Source: Lineus longissimus (lineage: Eukaryota; Nemertea; Pilidiophora; Heteronemertea; Lineidae). Taken from it: a stretch of 64,000 bases of DNA. Made by a program: the position numbers and the translations under genes. Shown here one piece after another: positions 43,511 to 56,708 of this stretch (the first letter of the stretch is position 1; each line of letters begins with the position of its first letter). The stretch covers positions 3,222,001 to 3,286,000 of the forward strand of contig NC_088324.1 in assembly GCF_910592395.1 (NCBI RefSeq), written 5' to 3'. Under the pieces are notes generated by a model that saw nothing but the letters and a program-made list of their open reading frames with translations, was not told the origin of the DNA and made no database searches.

Positions 43511-44260
43511 GGTGAACCCTGGGGTCAGCTGTTCTGAGCCAAAACAAAACCTAGGGTGTAGGCCTAAATCTGAAATGATTCACACAACAACACATGTCCC
43601 ATGGAATGATTACAATGAATAACTTCAATAAGCTGCCCTTTGGTGTGGGCTCATTTGATTATACAAGCTAGGGTTAAAATTTACAATCCCCGATCGGAAA
43701 TGACGTAGTTTGATCGCATTCAACTATAAATCCATTGAACAGTGGTGCTTCGTTAGTCAACCGATGACCTTTTTTTGGGGTGTGATCGGGGTATGTAAAC
43801 TCGTTCCCAAGCTAGGCACTCCTCAAATCCCCTGCGCGCTGCAGTGTTCTTCACACAAACAGTTATCAGTGGGCATAGAGTATCATAGATATCTGCAACT
43901 ATCGACCTCGGCGTGCCATAATATCTTTTCGCGTATTTTCTTCTGGGACACCCTGACCGTTTGCCGATGCTGCATTGTGATTGTTAACAGCTCGCCACAC
44001 TTACACTAGGCCTACGTATGAATGAAAAGGCAAATGAACACGACGCCCGTTTATTTCTCTTGCCAAAAGTCTACGTACATTCAATAAAACCCCGACACAT
44101 TTATGCGATACAAAAAGAAAAAGTGGTTTATTTCACCTTTCAAACATGATTTGTGGCGCTTTAGGAAATTGTTCGACTAATGTGCTGCCCTCTATTGGAC
44201 TTGGGATGTTTACGGAAAGAAAAACTCTCTGTAATTGTCACCGATGTAATAAAGTCGAGG
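43511..44260. other. No feature recognised
   Basis: Short open frames only, none with splice signals or recognisable domains. Confidence 0.5.
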
Positions 44261-47200
44261 TGAGCCCCTTAAGGTCGGGGGAGGGAGCACCCCCTGTGGC
44301 TGCCGAAATGGACTTCATGATGATTATGTTATTGTTTTTAGATTTAGTTTGAATTTAGATTGATTAATATGTAAAGTCAAGGACTTAGTGAGCCCCCCTT
44401 TAGGTCGGGGGAGCTCCCCCGAACCCCCCTACGAGCATATGTTAAGTGCAAGCTCTAACAACTACAGCTGTTACAATGGGGGGACACCCCCAAACCCCCT
44501 CCGTCGACATAGGTTTTTACCAGTGCGTTGGGGGGAAGCTCCCCCAACCCCCCCCCCCCCCCGGTGGACAGTCAACTAGCCCTTCTGTGTCATACTGCTG
44601 GAGGGGGGGGGGTGCGATGGGACCATCCATATAGTAATTATAGTTCCTTCCGACACATTTTTGTTTTGGTAATGTAATACATTGTGATTGTCCTTATTCA
44701 CGGGAATCGGGCGTTTCCAGTGATATACGACACTTAAATGGATTGTCCTCATGCATTCACTTTTGAAACGCATTTTAAAATAGATGTTACGTCCTGTTAA
44801 TGGGGCACGTCATCATCGCGTACATTTGGGAAAAACTCCCTAACGAGACCGGAGCAGCCGGCTGAAAGTAGTTAAATTATTGGCCGCTAGGGTGCAGAAT
44901 GTACGCCGCTCACCCGAATTTTTCACGCAACTATAGCTGAATAGAGCTAGTTCTAGTTTGTGATTCAATTTGATACTTCAGATTTGGCCAGTAGACCAAT
45001 ATAACTTAGTCGTCAGTGTGGTTTTAAGCAGGGAAAACGTATTTGTTTTTCTTAAAGTGCCTTTTTTGGACGGGTGTGTGCGATTGTTTTGTTTATGTCA
45101 CGTGACCTCGACCATGTCGACACAAAATTGATATAAAACCACCTTTTCTGTCATTATTTATGACGGATATTTCTCTAATAAAAATATCAATATAATTGGC
45201 CAATTTCTTAGGCATATGTAGCGAATTCCCATGAAGATTTAAATTAGATGTTCTCGTAACCTGTTACAACTGGTCTGATTTATAATTCAGCGCTACAACT
45301 GGTCTGATTTATTTATTCAGCGCCATTTTGAAAAACCAAAAAAAATTGTTTGTTGGATATACAATATTTACTCTCTTTATTTCACTTCATTTACATTATA
45401 TACTCCCGCACACACGTGTATCTTAAGAGCCCCTCCTAAAGGGGGTCTTAATATGTAAAGTCAAGGACTTAGTGAGCCCCCCTTTAGGTCGGGGGAGCTC
45501 CCCCGAACCCCCCTACGAGCATATGTTAAGTGCCAGCTCTAACAACTACAGCTGTTACAATGGGGGGACACCCCCCAAACCCCCCTCCGTCGACATAGGT
45601 TTTTACCAGTGCGTTGGGGGAAGCTCCCCCCAAACCCCCCCCCCCCCCCCCCCCCCGGTGGACAGTCAACTAGCCCTTCTGTGTCATACTGCTGGAGGGG
45701 GGCGGGTGCGATGGGACCATCCATATAGTTCCTTCCGACACATTTTTGTTTTGGTAATGTAATACATTGTGATTGTCCTTATTCACGGGAATCGAGCGTT
45801 TCCAGTGATATACGACACTTAATGGATTGTCCTCATGCATTCACTTTGGAAACGCATTTTAAAATAGATGTTACGTCCTGTTAATGGGGCACGTCATCAT
45901 CGCGTACATGTGGGAAAAACTCCCTAACGAGACCGGAGCAGACAGCTGAAAGTAGTTTATTTATTGGCCGCTAGGGTGCAGAATGTCGCTCACCCGAATT
46001 TTTCACGCAACTTTTGCTAAATAGAGCTAGTTCTAGTTTGTAATTCATTTTGATACTTCAGATTTGGGTAGTAGACTAAAATAACTTAGTCGTCAGTGTG
46101 GTTTTAAGCAGGAAAAACGTATTTGTTTTTCTTAAAGTGCCTTTTTTGGACGGGTGTGTGCGATTGTTTTGTTTATGTCACGTGACCTCGACCATGTCGC
46201 CACAAAATTGAAATAAACCACCCTTTTCTGTCATTATTTAGGACGGATATTTCTCTAATAACAATATCAATATAATTGGCCAATTTCTTAGGCATATGTA
46301 GCGAATTCCCATGAAGATTTAAATTAGATGTTCTCGTAACCTGTTACAACTGGTCTGATTTATAATTCAGCGCTACAACTGGTCTGATTTATTTATTCAG
46401 CGCCATTTTGAAAAACCAAAAAAAATTGTTTGTTGGATATACAATATTTACTCTCTTTATTTCACTTCATTTACATTATATACTCCCGCACACACGTGTA
46501 TCTTAAGAGCCCCTCCTAAAGGGGGTCTTAATATGTAAAGTCAAGGACTTAGTGAGCCCCCCTTTAGGTCGGGGGAGCTCCCCCGAACCCCCCTACGAGC
46601 ATATGTTAAGTGCAAGCTCTAACAACTACAGCTGTTACAATGGGGGGACACCCCCAAACCCCCCTCCGTCGACATAGGTTTTTACCAGTGCGTTGGGGGA
46701 AGCACCCCCCAAACCCCCCCCCCCCCCCCGGTGGACAGTCAACTAGCCCTTCTGTGTCATACTGCTGGAGGGGGGGGGGGTGCGATGGGACCATCCATAT
46801 AGTTCCTTCCGACACATTTTTGTTTTGGTAATGTAATACATTGTGATTGTCCTTATTCACGGGAATCGGGCGTTTCCAGTGATATACGACACAAATAGGT
46901 TGTCCTCATGCATTCACTTTGGAAACGCATTTTAAAATAGATGTTACGTCCTGTTAATGGGGCACGTCATCATCGCGTACATTTGGGAAAAACTCCCTAA
47001 CGAGACCGGAGCAGACGGCTGAAAGTAGTTTAATTATTGGCCGCTAGGGTGCCGAATGTCGCTCACCCGAATTTTTCACGCAACTTTTGCTAAATAGAGC
47101 TAGTTCTAGTTTGTGATTCATTTTGATACTTCAGATTTGGGCAGAAAACCAATATAACTTAGTCGTCAGTGTGGTTTTAAGCTGGAAAAACGTATTTGTT

Positions 47201-47690
47201 TTTCTTAAAGTGCCTTTTTTGGACGGGTGTGTGCGATTGTTTTGTTTTTATGTCACGTGACCTCGATCATGTCGACACAAAATTGAAATAAACCACCCTT
47301 TTCTGTCATTATTTAGGACGGATATTTCTCTAATAAAAATATTAATATAATTGGCCAATTTCTTAGGCATATGATGTAGCGAATTCCCATGAAGATTTAA
47401 ATTAATTTAAATTAATTTCAATCAATGGGATAGCAACCACCACCGGAAGATCGCGGAGAAATCGGTAAACTCAACGGAGTTAATTCAGAAAAATACCAAA
47501 AAAAATTGTTTGTAGGATATACAATATTTACTCTCTTTATTTCTCATCAAATCAGTATATACTCCCACACACACGTGTATCTTAAGAGCCCCTCCTAAAG
47601 GGGGGCTTATAAAGGGGGTCTTAAAATGGACTTCATGATGATTATGTTATTGTTTTTAGATTTAGTTTGAATTTAGATTGATTAATATTG
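44261..47690 (+). repeat. Tandem array of about 1.08-kb transposon-like units
   Basis: Three units begin at 44371, 45455 and 46535. Each starts agtgagccccccttta, has G/C homopolymer tracts around 'ccggtggacagtcaactagc', and a body with cacgtgacctcgaccatgtc. Each ends in a junction palindrome built from ttaagagcccctcc and aaagggggtcttaa. A 64-bp segment (aaatggacttcatgatgatt and so on) occurs at 44306-44370 and again at 47626-47690. Start and end are imperfect inverted repeats, so the unit may be a DNA transposon that became tandem. Open frames across the C/G tracts differ between units and are not credible genes. Confidence 0.85.
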
Positions 47691-48639
47691 GTATATAAAG
47701 TTTATGTTTTATAAATGAACAGGAAAGTCTTCACTTCCGGGGATCCGTGAGAACGATTGAATACGCTCGAGTAAAGTGAGCCTAATTAGATCTGACAGTT
47801 TAAGGAAGGGTCCAGGATCTGAAGTTTATTGTGCGTGGGTGGAGAGGAAATCTGTATATTGTTATAGTAATGAAAGACATGCTTATTCCAAGGTTATTGT
47901 GTTGCTAGGCTTGGCGGCAGATCAAAAAAATGCCTTTGACTGACCCATTGCCGCATCTTGCATCTTGGATGACTTCCGTTCTCAGAAATAAGTAACCTGC
48001 TTTATCTTAAGTTGGGGGTTGGGGGGGGGGGGGGGGTCCCCTCCATTGTACATTGGAGGGGAAACCCCCCAAACCCCCCATGTTGGGACCATCCATAGTT
48101 CCTTCCGACACATTTTTGTTTTGGTAATACATTGTGATTGTCCTTAGTCCTATTCATGCGCGGCCAAGCCCTAACCGTAGTTCCTAAAATCATTGATTTC
48201 TCGGTCCTCACAGTATGTCAGTGTTGATTTAGCAGTTGTTTTGGCAAAGACATTTTTTTTTTTAGTTTCTGAAACCTAGAGCGCTACTCAATAGGCGGCT
48301 AGCAAGAAACTACGCATCTACTGTTGTTGCCGACGTATGTGTACACTGAACTTGGGATGTGCGTCGGCCCCGTTTTGAAAAGCCGTCCAGTGCCAGTTGG
48401 TGCGTTTTTCGCTGATTTGTGCAAAATTCAACATATCTCAAAAGTTCAATGGTTGACCCTCGATTTTTTTTATTGTTGTGTAGCGTAAGCAACTGTCTTT
48501 CATGGGGGGATGGTCACTGTAAAAATTATTCAGGAAGAAATGTATAATAGTTGGGGGTTTTCGTGATTGTCCGGCCCAATTGGCAATAGGCCTATTGCCA
48601 TTTGGGATGGTGAACAGAGCTAGGACTTTAGGAGCAAAT
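47691..48639. other. Partial further unit of the 1.08-kb family, left of the LINE
   Basis: 48001-48150 repeats the G/C tract and 'gttccttccgacacattttt' part of the unit, then diverges. 47691-48000 and 48151-48629 hold nothing I recognise. AGGAGCAAAT at 48630-48639 is the left copy of the LINE target-site duplication. Confidence 0.6.
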
Positions 48640-51600
48640 TCAAGGTCAGGTCAGGTTAGCTACCTGCCACTGGTAACCTGTAAGCCAGTGCCACCTGTCT
48701 CAGGTGGGTGACTAGTCAGCCAGGGCGGATGAGCTCATCTAGAGCTAACGGCCATCTAGTTCTCCACTAGCATAGCCTAGTGGAAACTAGACACCTAGGC
48801 GACTAGACACACAAGTGACTAGTCACCTTGGGCAGTGGAGAAAGTTCTCCGGGGAGACTGGCCTCGTCCTTAGCCTTGGCCGGCAACTAGTCTAGGAGAT
48901 GAAAAACTCTGATATAAAACCCGGGCAGATGCCGCTCGATCAGCCTTGGCCGGCAAGGCATCTAGGAGAAGGAACACTCCAAAAAAACAAACCCGGGGAG
49001 ATGTCACCCATTAGCCTTGGCAGGCAAGAATCCAATTAGGAACAGCAGAAACCGAGTCGCTGACTGTAAGTCTAATCCTACCAAAGGATAACTTTACAGT
49101 ATGTAATCTTTACTCACCAACTGACAAAGCAATGCTGAACGACATATCACCAGACTCAGAGGACTGGATCACTGTCGGAGACTTCCATAGCCACTCACCA
49201 AGTTGGGGATACCAGGACCAAGACTCAAAGAGTGAGGAGGTAGAACAGTGGATAACAGACAACCAGTTGGTCATCATAAACCAGCCAGACGATGAACCGA
49301 CCTTCTGCTCAAGAGCCTGGAGATCGACTAGCAGCCCTGACCTAGCCATAGCGACAGACAAGATACAGAAAATCACCCAAAGGGAAGTCTGCGAGCAGTT
49401 AGGTGGCAGCGATCACAAACCTATCATCTTGACCATAGGCAAACAAGCAAAGCCAGAAGACCAGTATCTGCCGCCCAGCTGGAACTACAAGAAGGCCAAC
49501 TGGCCTCTCTTCAAAGCACTGACCAACAGGACAACACAGTCTCTCATACTCTCAAAGCGAAACGTTGACAGAAATGCAGCTGTCTTTAACTCCGCCATAC
49601 TTGAAGCAGCAAAGCTTTCAATACCACAAGGGAGACGTAAGGACTACAAGTCGTATTGGAGTACTGCTCTGGACAACCTACACAAGCAACTGTGTGAAGC
49701 AAGAGAGATAATGGAGAATCACCCATCAGACCAAAATGTCGCCAGACATAACCAAGCTAAAGCACTTTTCAACCGGGAAAAGTTGCAGCAAATGCGCACT
49801 TCTGGAGTGAGAAAACTGCTTCCCTAAACATGGAGAAAGACTCACAAAAACTTTGGCAACTAACCAAAACTCTGAATGATGACAACTGGAAAAGAGCCAA
49901 AATCACTCTACAAACTGAGCGAGGCCTAGTGACTGGTAAAGCAGCTGCAAACGCCCTCGCTCACAGCTATCAACAGGAGAGTGAAACCAAAGTCACCAGG
50001 GAGAGAACAAAAGAGGTGAGAGAGAAAATGGAAGAAATCAAAGGGAAAACAACATCTAAGCCAGACGCATGCATGACTAAATCCATTTCCCTCCAAGAAC
50101 TGGAATCAGCCCTAGGAAAAAGCCCCAGGCCCTTATGAGATTACCAATGATATGCTAAAAAACCTCGGATCCGGAGCCAAAAACGTACTCCTCCAGATAT
50201 TCAATCACAGCTGGAAGACTGGTCGAGTACCAACCAAATGGAAAGAGGCCAACATCACTCCTACACACAACAAAGGCAAAGACAAGAAAAGCCCGAAGAG
50301 CTACAGACCTATAAGCCTACTAAGTTGTGTCGGCAAGCTGATGGAGCGAATCGTCAACAAAAGACTTATTTGGTATCTAGAGAGCAAATCACTCCTTAAC
50401 CACACCCAGTCTGGATACAGGCAACACAGAAGCACTGAAGACCAGCTCGCCTACCTAGCACAAGACATCGAAAATGCCTTCCAGGAGAAGAAACACGTCA
50501 TTGCTGTCTTCTTCGATCTTTCGAAGGCTTTTGACAAGGTCTGGAAAGAAGGGCTTCTCCTGAAGTTACTCGAGATAGGAATCCAAGGGAAAATGCACAA
50601 CTGGCTACGAAACTTCCTTCACAACCGCAGCGCAAGAGTGAAAATTGATGGTACCACCAGCAACCCCGTGAATTTGAGAGAAGGCGTTCCACAAGGAGGA
50701 GGTATCTCACCCACCCTCTTTTTAGTGTACATCGATACCATCACAGCATCCTTTGAAGAACACATTGGCAACACACTCCATGCAGACGACCTTGCAGCTT
50801 GGACTGCCTGCCGATATGTATCAACAGCAATCAAGAGATCTCAGACCATGGTAAACCAAGTGGAACTCTGGGCGAAAAAGTGGTTCGTTGATGTCAACAT
50901 TGCTGAGATGGCCAGCATCCTTTTCTCATTATCAACGAAGAAGGAAGAAATCAACCTTCACATTGGAACACAACCAATACCCCAAGTGGAATCAACTGTC
51001 TTCCTAGGAGGAACCATAGACAAGCGCCTGACAAGGAACCCACACATCCAAGCAATCTAGGAAAAGGCTATCAAGAAATTATCACTGATGAAAAAGCTGG
51101 CAGGAACGACTTGGGGAGCCACGACCAAAATCCTCAGACAAGTATATATAGGGGCAGTAAGACCCATCATGGAGCACGCCTCTGCCACATGGGTAACTGC
51201 ATCTGACACTACCAAAGCAAAGCTGGACAAAGTGCAAAATATGGACCTTAGAATCATCCTTGGAGGAATGCGAAGCACACCAATCAGGGACATGGAGAAA
51301 ACAGCTGCCATTCAACCCCTAGAGTTAAGAAGAGAATACAAGACTCTGACACAGGGAGAAAAAAGTAACCGGTTGATGACCCATCCCCTACACCACGTGC
51401 TCCGAAAAGAACCGATGACGAGGCTGAAACGGAAGAGCATCAACACCATCACGAAGGCCCTGCAAAAGGAACACCAGGACATACTGGAAAGCGAACTTGA
51501 TCTATGCGAAGACCTCACAATCTCCAACTGGTAAAGGGAACGTAATCTTACAGAGATAGAGCTCCTTGTTCCAAGCCTCGAGCAAAAATGATCCCAGACG

Positions 51601-52493
51601 CCAGAAGTCCAGAAGGCACTCGCCCTCGAGATGATAGACAGAAAGTATCCCCATAGTACCTGGACACACGTCTATACAGATGGCTCATCTCAGAATGCAG
51701 TTAGCAATGGAGGAAGTGGTGTTTTTATCAAACTTCAAGACAGAAGCTCCCACTCCATATCCGTACCATCCGGCATTCTCTGCTCAAACTACAGAGCTGA
51801 GATGCAAGCTCTAACCTCAGCCACTGACTATCTGATCACCACCCAAGAAGATGTAGGAGACAATCTCGTCTTGCTGACCGACTCTCTGTCCGCATTACAG
51901 GCCCTTATGGCTGCAACATCGACCAACTGACGGAGAATCTACTGAAGAACCTAAGTAGTCTTCTTCAAGACAGAAGAGTAGTCCTCCAATGGATACCAGC
52001 TCACGCAGGAGTACCAGGAAATGAACGGGCAGATCAATTGGCGAAGGAAGGTAGCAAGCAGCACCAAACAAAAACCAGAATGACCTACCGGGAATCAAAA
52101 ACATTACTCAAGACGAAGCTGAAAAACCAATGGAGAGACGACACTGATGGGTACCAGCCATGGAAAGACAGCATCCACCAACTTGACAGAAAAGGCCAAG
52201 TCTCCATCTATCGACTCCGTACAGGGCACTGCAAACTCCACCAGCACCTGAAGAGACTTGGGCTCCATCCAACTGCTTCCTGCGAATGTGGACTCGGCGA
52301 CCAAACGCCAAGGCACATTCTGCAGGACTGTCCCTTGATGAAAAGAAGACAGAAATTTTGGCCGGAGCCATTGTCACTGAAGACTAAGCAATGGGGAACA
52401 GCCGAAGACCTGCAACAAACAGCCGATTTTGTCGCGGCGCACGACTTGAGGTTATAATGGTTATGAAAATCTTAACGCAGAAGAAGAAGAAGA
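48640..52493 (+). mobile_element. I-group non-LTR retrotransposon (LINE), degenerate
   Basis: A 3854-bp insertion bounded by a 10-bp target-site duplication (AGGAGCAAAT at 48630-48639 and 52494-52503) and ending in a (GAA)n tail. In order: a 5' segment of about 430 bp with repeated 'agccttggccggcaa' words, the C-terminal half of an APE endonuclease, a linker, reverse transcriptase, RNase H and a CCHC-like C-terminus. ORF1 and the endonuclease N-terminus are missing. The RNase H plus terminal CCHC point to the I group (I, Nimb, Loa and similar). Confidence 0.92.
49070..52457 (+). pseudogene. LINE ORF2 polyprotein, broken
   Basis: Endonuclease: TVGDFHSHSPSWGY (GDFNAH-type) and GSDHKPI. RT: SYRPISLLSCVGKLMERI, FFDLSKAFDKVW, GVPQGGGISPTL, then HADDLAAW, where most relatives have an aromatic residue before ADD. 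RNase H: YTDGSSQ, AEMQAL, LTDSLSAL and NERADQLA give the D-E-D-D set. C-terminus: CECGLGDQTPRHILQDC fits a CCHC knuckle. Breaks: frameshifts near 49785, 50112 and 51918, an in-frame TAG at 51058-51060, and a further break between the segment ending at 51534 and RNase H at 51631. It cannot make a full protein. Confidence 0.92.
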
Positions 52494-52503
52494 AGGAGCA
52501 AAT

Positions 52504-53310
52504 GCGACGCTTATGATTTATTTAAAGAAATAAAATGCCCGATTTAACATCCTGCAGAATCAGGGGAATCGGGCGTTGCCAGTGATATACGACACAAATG
52601 GGTTGTCCTCATGCATTTACTTTGGATACACATTTTAAAATAGATGTTACGTCCTGTTAATGGGGCACGTCATCATCGCGTACATTTGGGAAAAACTCCC
52701 TAACGAGACCGGAGCAGACGGCTGAAAGTAGTTTATTTATTGGCCGCTAGGGTGCAGAATGTCGCTCACCCGAATTTTTCACGCAACTATAGCTAGCTGA
52801 ATAGAGCTAGTTCTAGTTTGTGATTCATTTTGATACTTCAGATTTGGGCAGTAGACCAATATAACTTAGTCGTCAGTGTGGTTTTAAGCAGGAAAAACGT
52901 ATTTGTTTTTCTTAAAGTGCCTTTTTTGGACGGGTGTGTGCGATTGTTTTGTTTATGTCACGTGACCTCGACCATGTCGACACAAAATTGAAATAAACCA
53001 CCCTTTTCTGTCATTATTTGGGACGGATATTTCCCTAATAAAAATATAAATATAATTGGCCAATTTCTTAGGCATATGTAGCGAATTCCCATGAATATTT
53101 AAATTAATTTCAACCAATGGGATAGCAACCACCACCAGAAGAGCGCGGAGAAGTCGTAAAGTAAACGGAGTTAATTCAGCGCCATTTTGAAAAACAAAAA
53201 AAAATTGATTGTAGCCTATGCAAGTTACTCTCGTCATTTCTCGTCATTATACTCCCGCACACGCGTGTATCTTAAGAGCCCCTCCTAAGAAAGGGGGGGG
53301 GCTTATAAAT
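52504..53310 (+). repeat. Right part of the 1.08-kb family unit split by the LINE
   Basis: From about 52560 it follows the array units (gatatacgacac, cacgtgacctcgaccatgtc, ttaagagcccctcctaagaa). Its end shares 'gggatagcaaccaccacc' with the third array unit only. Confidence 0.8.
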
Positions 53311-56300
53311 ATCCTCGGCCTTTTTAAAGTCCAAGTTAAAACAGCCCCTCGGCAAGTATTGGAGGTGGACAAAAAGTCCCAATCATTGAAAATGTCGTGG
53401 AAATAACCACTTTGTAGAAAATTATAGCCAATATTTATCTTATTAGACCGAAAAAGACTCCATCTTTTCAAGGCTGTCTCTCTCTATTTCCAAAGATTTT
53501 GACAACAGCCGATATTGGCAACGCACCCCCCCCCCCAAGATATTTTAATGAATAGTTTAATTCAGATATATAACACAAACAATACGCTATAATACTGCCC
53601 TCCCAGATTAAATTGCAGTAGGCCTATGTCAGATACTGCAGTTTAACTTGGTGGCCAAAAATCTCACTTATGGGAGGGAGTGTATAGGTCAACAAAAACG
53701 AACTGCAGTAACTTCAGATACTGCTCTTTAACTTGGTATAACAGAATGCAGCAGTACTACACCAGTTTGGGGCCAATTTTGGCAACCCAAATGGGGTGCA
53801 GTATATACATACTTCAGTTTCTCTCGGGAGGGCAGAATTGATTAAACAAAAACAGTCTGTAATGCATCATCCTGAGATAGGCCTACAGGTTTTTGATATC
53901 GAGAGGCGGAGTATATTGAAAATCACTGGATGTCTGGATGGTAATGCATGAGCTCTATGGTGAATTCGATTTACCATGGGGAATTCAGCGTTTACCATGG
54001 TAAGGATACACTCTTATACGTACATACCACTGAAGATGGGAAGTCCATTGATTTGCCCCCAATTGCCCAACCAACTATTCATGTATTCGTAGGCCAGCAG
54101 CACTATCAATCGCCATGTTGAGTAGCCTACCGGGCTCGGTACGGTCAGCTTTTAGCAAATAAAGTCGATTGTGCAGGATGCATAGAGGTCCTATGCAATT
54201 TACTCGAAAATTATCCCACGGACGGGCCGGCATCAAAATGTCCTTGATAATCAAACAGTTTTCCAGGAAGTTGCTCGTGCTAGAAGATTCTTCGGGAAAT
54301 GTTTATATTATACTTCTCGAGTGATGGCCTATTTATGTATATACAGGCAAAAATTCTACGAAAAGACCACATGTATATAGAATCTATAGATATTTCTAAG
54401 AGAGTGGTAAACACTATATCGTCATAGAATTTCTATATGAATTCTATATATGTTTTCTATAGATTCGGACATCGGGCCTGACATCATTCTGTGAGTAAAA
54501 ACCTGAGGACGCGTCTTCTTCGTGGGAGGGAGATATAACAGTGTCCAGAAACACTGTTTATCATATTTTTTACATTTTAGGCCTTAATACATGCGTTTTG
54601 GGATCAGATATTAGGTTAGATTACGAGAGCCAATCTGCTGTCTGTCAAGGTTAGAAAACATGCGACTACTCCATGAGACTGGACATGACAACATATTTTT
54701 TTGATCAAGAGCTTATCGTCCAATGTTGGCACTTTGTGATTGATCCTGCACGCACAATGCCTAGATGTGTGAGTCCAAATCTGAAACGGATATGTCGCAT
54801 CGTGAAGTCTGTAGGATTGTTCGAAACTCAAATTATGACCTGTTATTAAAAGCTTATTAACTCTATTCTAAGCGGTCAAAATTGATTTTTTTAATGCATA
54901 TGGGAAGATAAATGATGGAACTAAATCATACATTGAAATAAATAGATACCCTTTTGTGAGTGATATGTTATAGTTGTTGGAAGCGCACACTATGTGTCAT
55001 AGGTGAACCCTAGCCTTAAACATTGCACTAGAACGAGGTGTGACCTTAGGCCTGCCTGAAATTCGCAAGCCATGCCCAAACCTGCCTTCCAACACAGGTG
55101 AAATCGTTATCAGAGAACGGCATCCGTGTAATACTACAAGTGGCGGCGCATGGTGTTAAGTTGGTACATTATTCTCCTGGTCAGGTAAATCACACGCACA
55201 CTAAGTTGTCCCTTTAAAGCGAACGCCAATTTGGACTTAACATGCTGGTCACAATGATGATAAACTTGTTTTGAACAACATGCCAATATCACAAATAATG
55301 TTACGGCAAGATTGTCTACACGCTCATTATGTAATGCAGCCTATAACTGAAGGTCAGCTTCTGCGCCATCAGAACAGGCCCATCCTTATTCTCGGATTGG
55401 AGACTAGGTGAATATGATCCAATGATGCTCCTCATGGTCTGCAAGTCATGCTTTCCCAGCCAACCTCTCTGGCTTATGATTGCTGCATAGTTCAGTAAGA
55501 AACGATAATATGGCCGGCAATGTCCACATCGTATAAATCGGATAAAAAAAATTACGCTCTCAATCATGGGTGAATACTCTGTGAACTATCCCAAGTAGTT
55601 CCAAAATCAGAATTTTCCTACACAAGAGTCATATGTCTCTGGAAAGTATAGGCAATTACCTTTCAAATGATGTATTACACTGCATCAGGATAATAATCAA
55701 TTATAACTATTAATTATTGTAAAAAATAGAAATTTGTGCCAATCGACAAGTTGTCAATGTTTGTCACGCAATTTCTCCATTATTGACGGTTTTTCGAGCC
55801 CTCCGGTCTTGAAAAATTAGAAGTCCAATATCTTAACATCCCGGAGAATATTGTAGATAATTAGCTACAGATTCCTTGGACAACATGCTTCACAGAAATG
55901 AAGGAGATAGGAGATGTAAAAATGTTGACTTTGGCTCGGTTTTCCCAGACTCTCAAACTCGGGTTATCGCCAGGCCCTATTGACGTGGTAGACTAGCACG
56001 ACCACTGGTCTACATGGCTCTATATTATCTGAATGGCAAGAGAATCATGTGACGGCAACTTATTTAACGCACATACTTCGTGTGGCCTCTGCTTCGCCTT
56101 TTGGGGGAAAGGCAACAATCACACCTCCTCGAAGTATCAGCATCGCAAAAATTCGCACAAAGTACAACAGATTCATCATTGATGTCAGTATCAAACACCA
56201 ACAGAAGTTGAAACCAGATGACCACACTTTGTGAAATCTGTGCTAGATTTAGATAGGCAGATATAATCATAATACTCGTGTCAAGTGAAATACTGCTTCA

Positions 56301-56372
56301 TGCCTTGATCCGATGGGAAAGAAGCATGTCCTGGTAGCTTGCTTTGAATACGCCTTAATGGAAATAGTAACT
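53311..56372. other. No gene recognised
   Basis: Poly-C at about 53526 and several short palindromes (for example ccatggtaaa words near 53980). A minus frame at 55316-55567 is open but has no recognisable domain. Nothing else supported. Confidence 0.5.
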
Positions 56373-56708
56373 ATATATCGTGGGCTGAGCGCAAAACTGT
56401 TGTAACTGACAAATTTGAAAAAAATGAGTTAGCCCCAGAAATCAATGCAAAAACATCATATCTACAATATTATTGTGTTGATTAGTGCTGCCTTCTATCA
56501 TACGCCCCTAAACTACCAATGTAATACTATTGTATCTGCAGATTACAGGAAAACATGAGTGCAAAAACATTGTATCTGCATTCAAAATGGCTTCCTCAAA
56601 ACAAAAGAGGCTGATGACTGCTGATGAAGTTCAAATCTTTGAAGTCATCTTCCTCAAAACCAAAGGAAGTGTAGATACAACAGTTTTGCACTCAGCCCAC
56701 GATATATA
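56373..56708. mobile_element. 336-bp MITE, TIR TATATCGTGGGCTGAG
   Basis: Left tatatcgtgggctgagcgca, with aaaactgttgta continuing; the right end is the complement with one or two changes (about 30 bp). Bounded by TA. The + frame at 56530-56781 crosses the right TIR and is probably fortuitous. Confidence 0.85.

Noticed and set aside
44388-46860. Pro/Gly-rich frames over C/G homopolymer tracts
   Set aside because: Differ between repeat units with tract length and appear on both strands.
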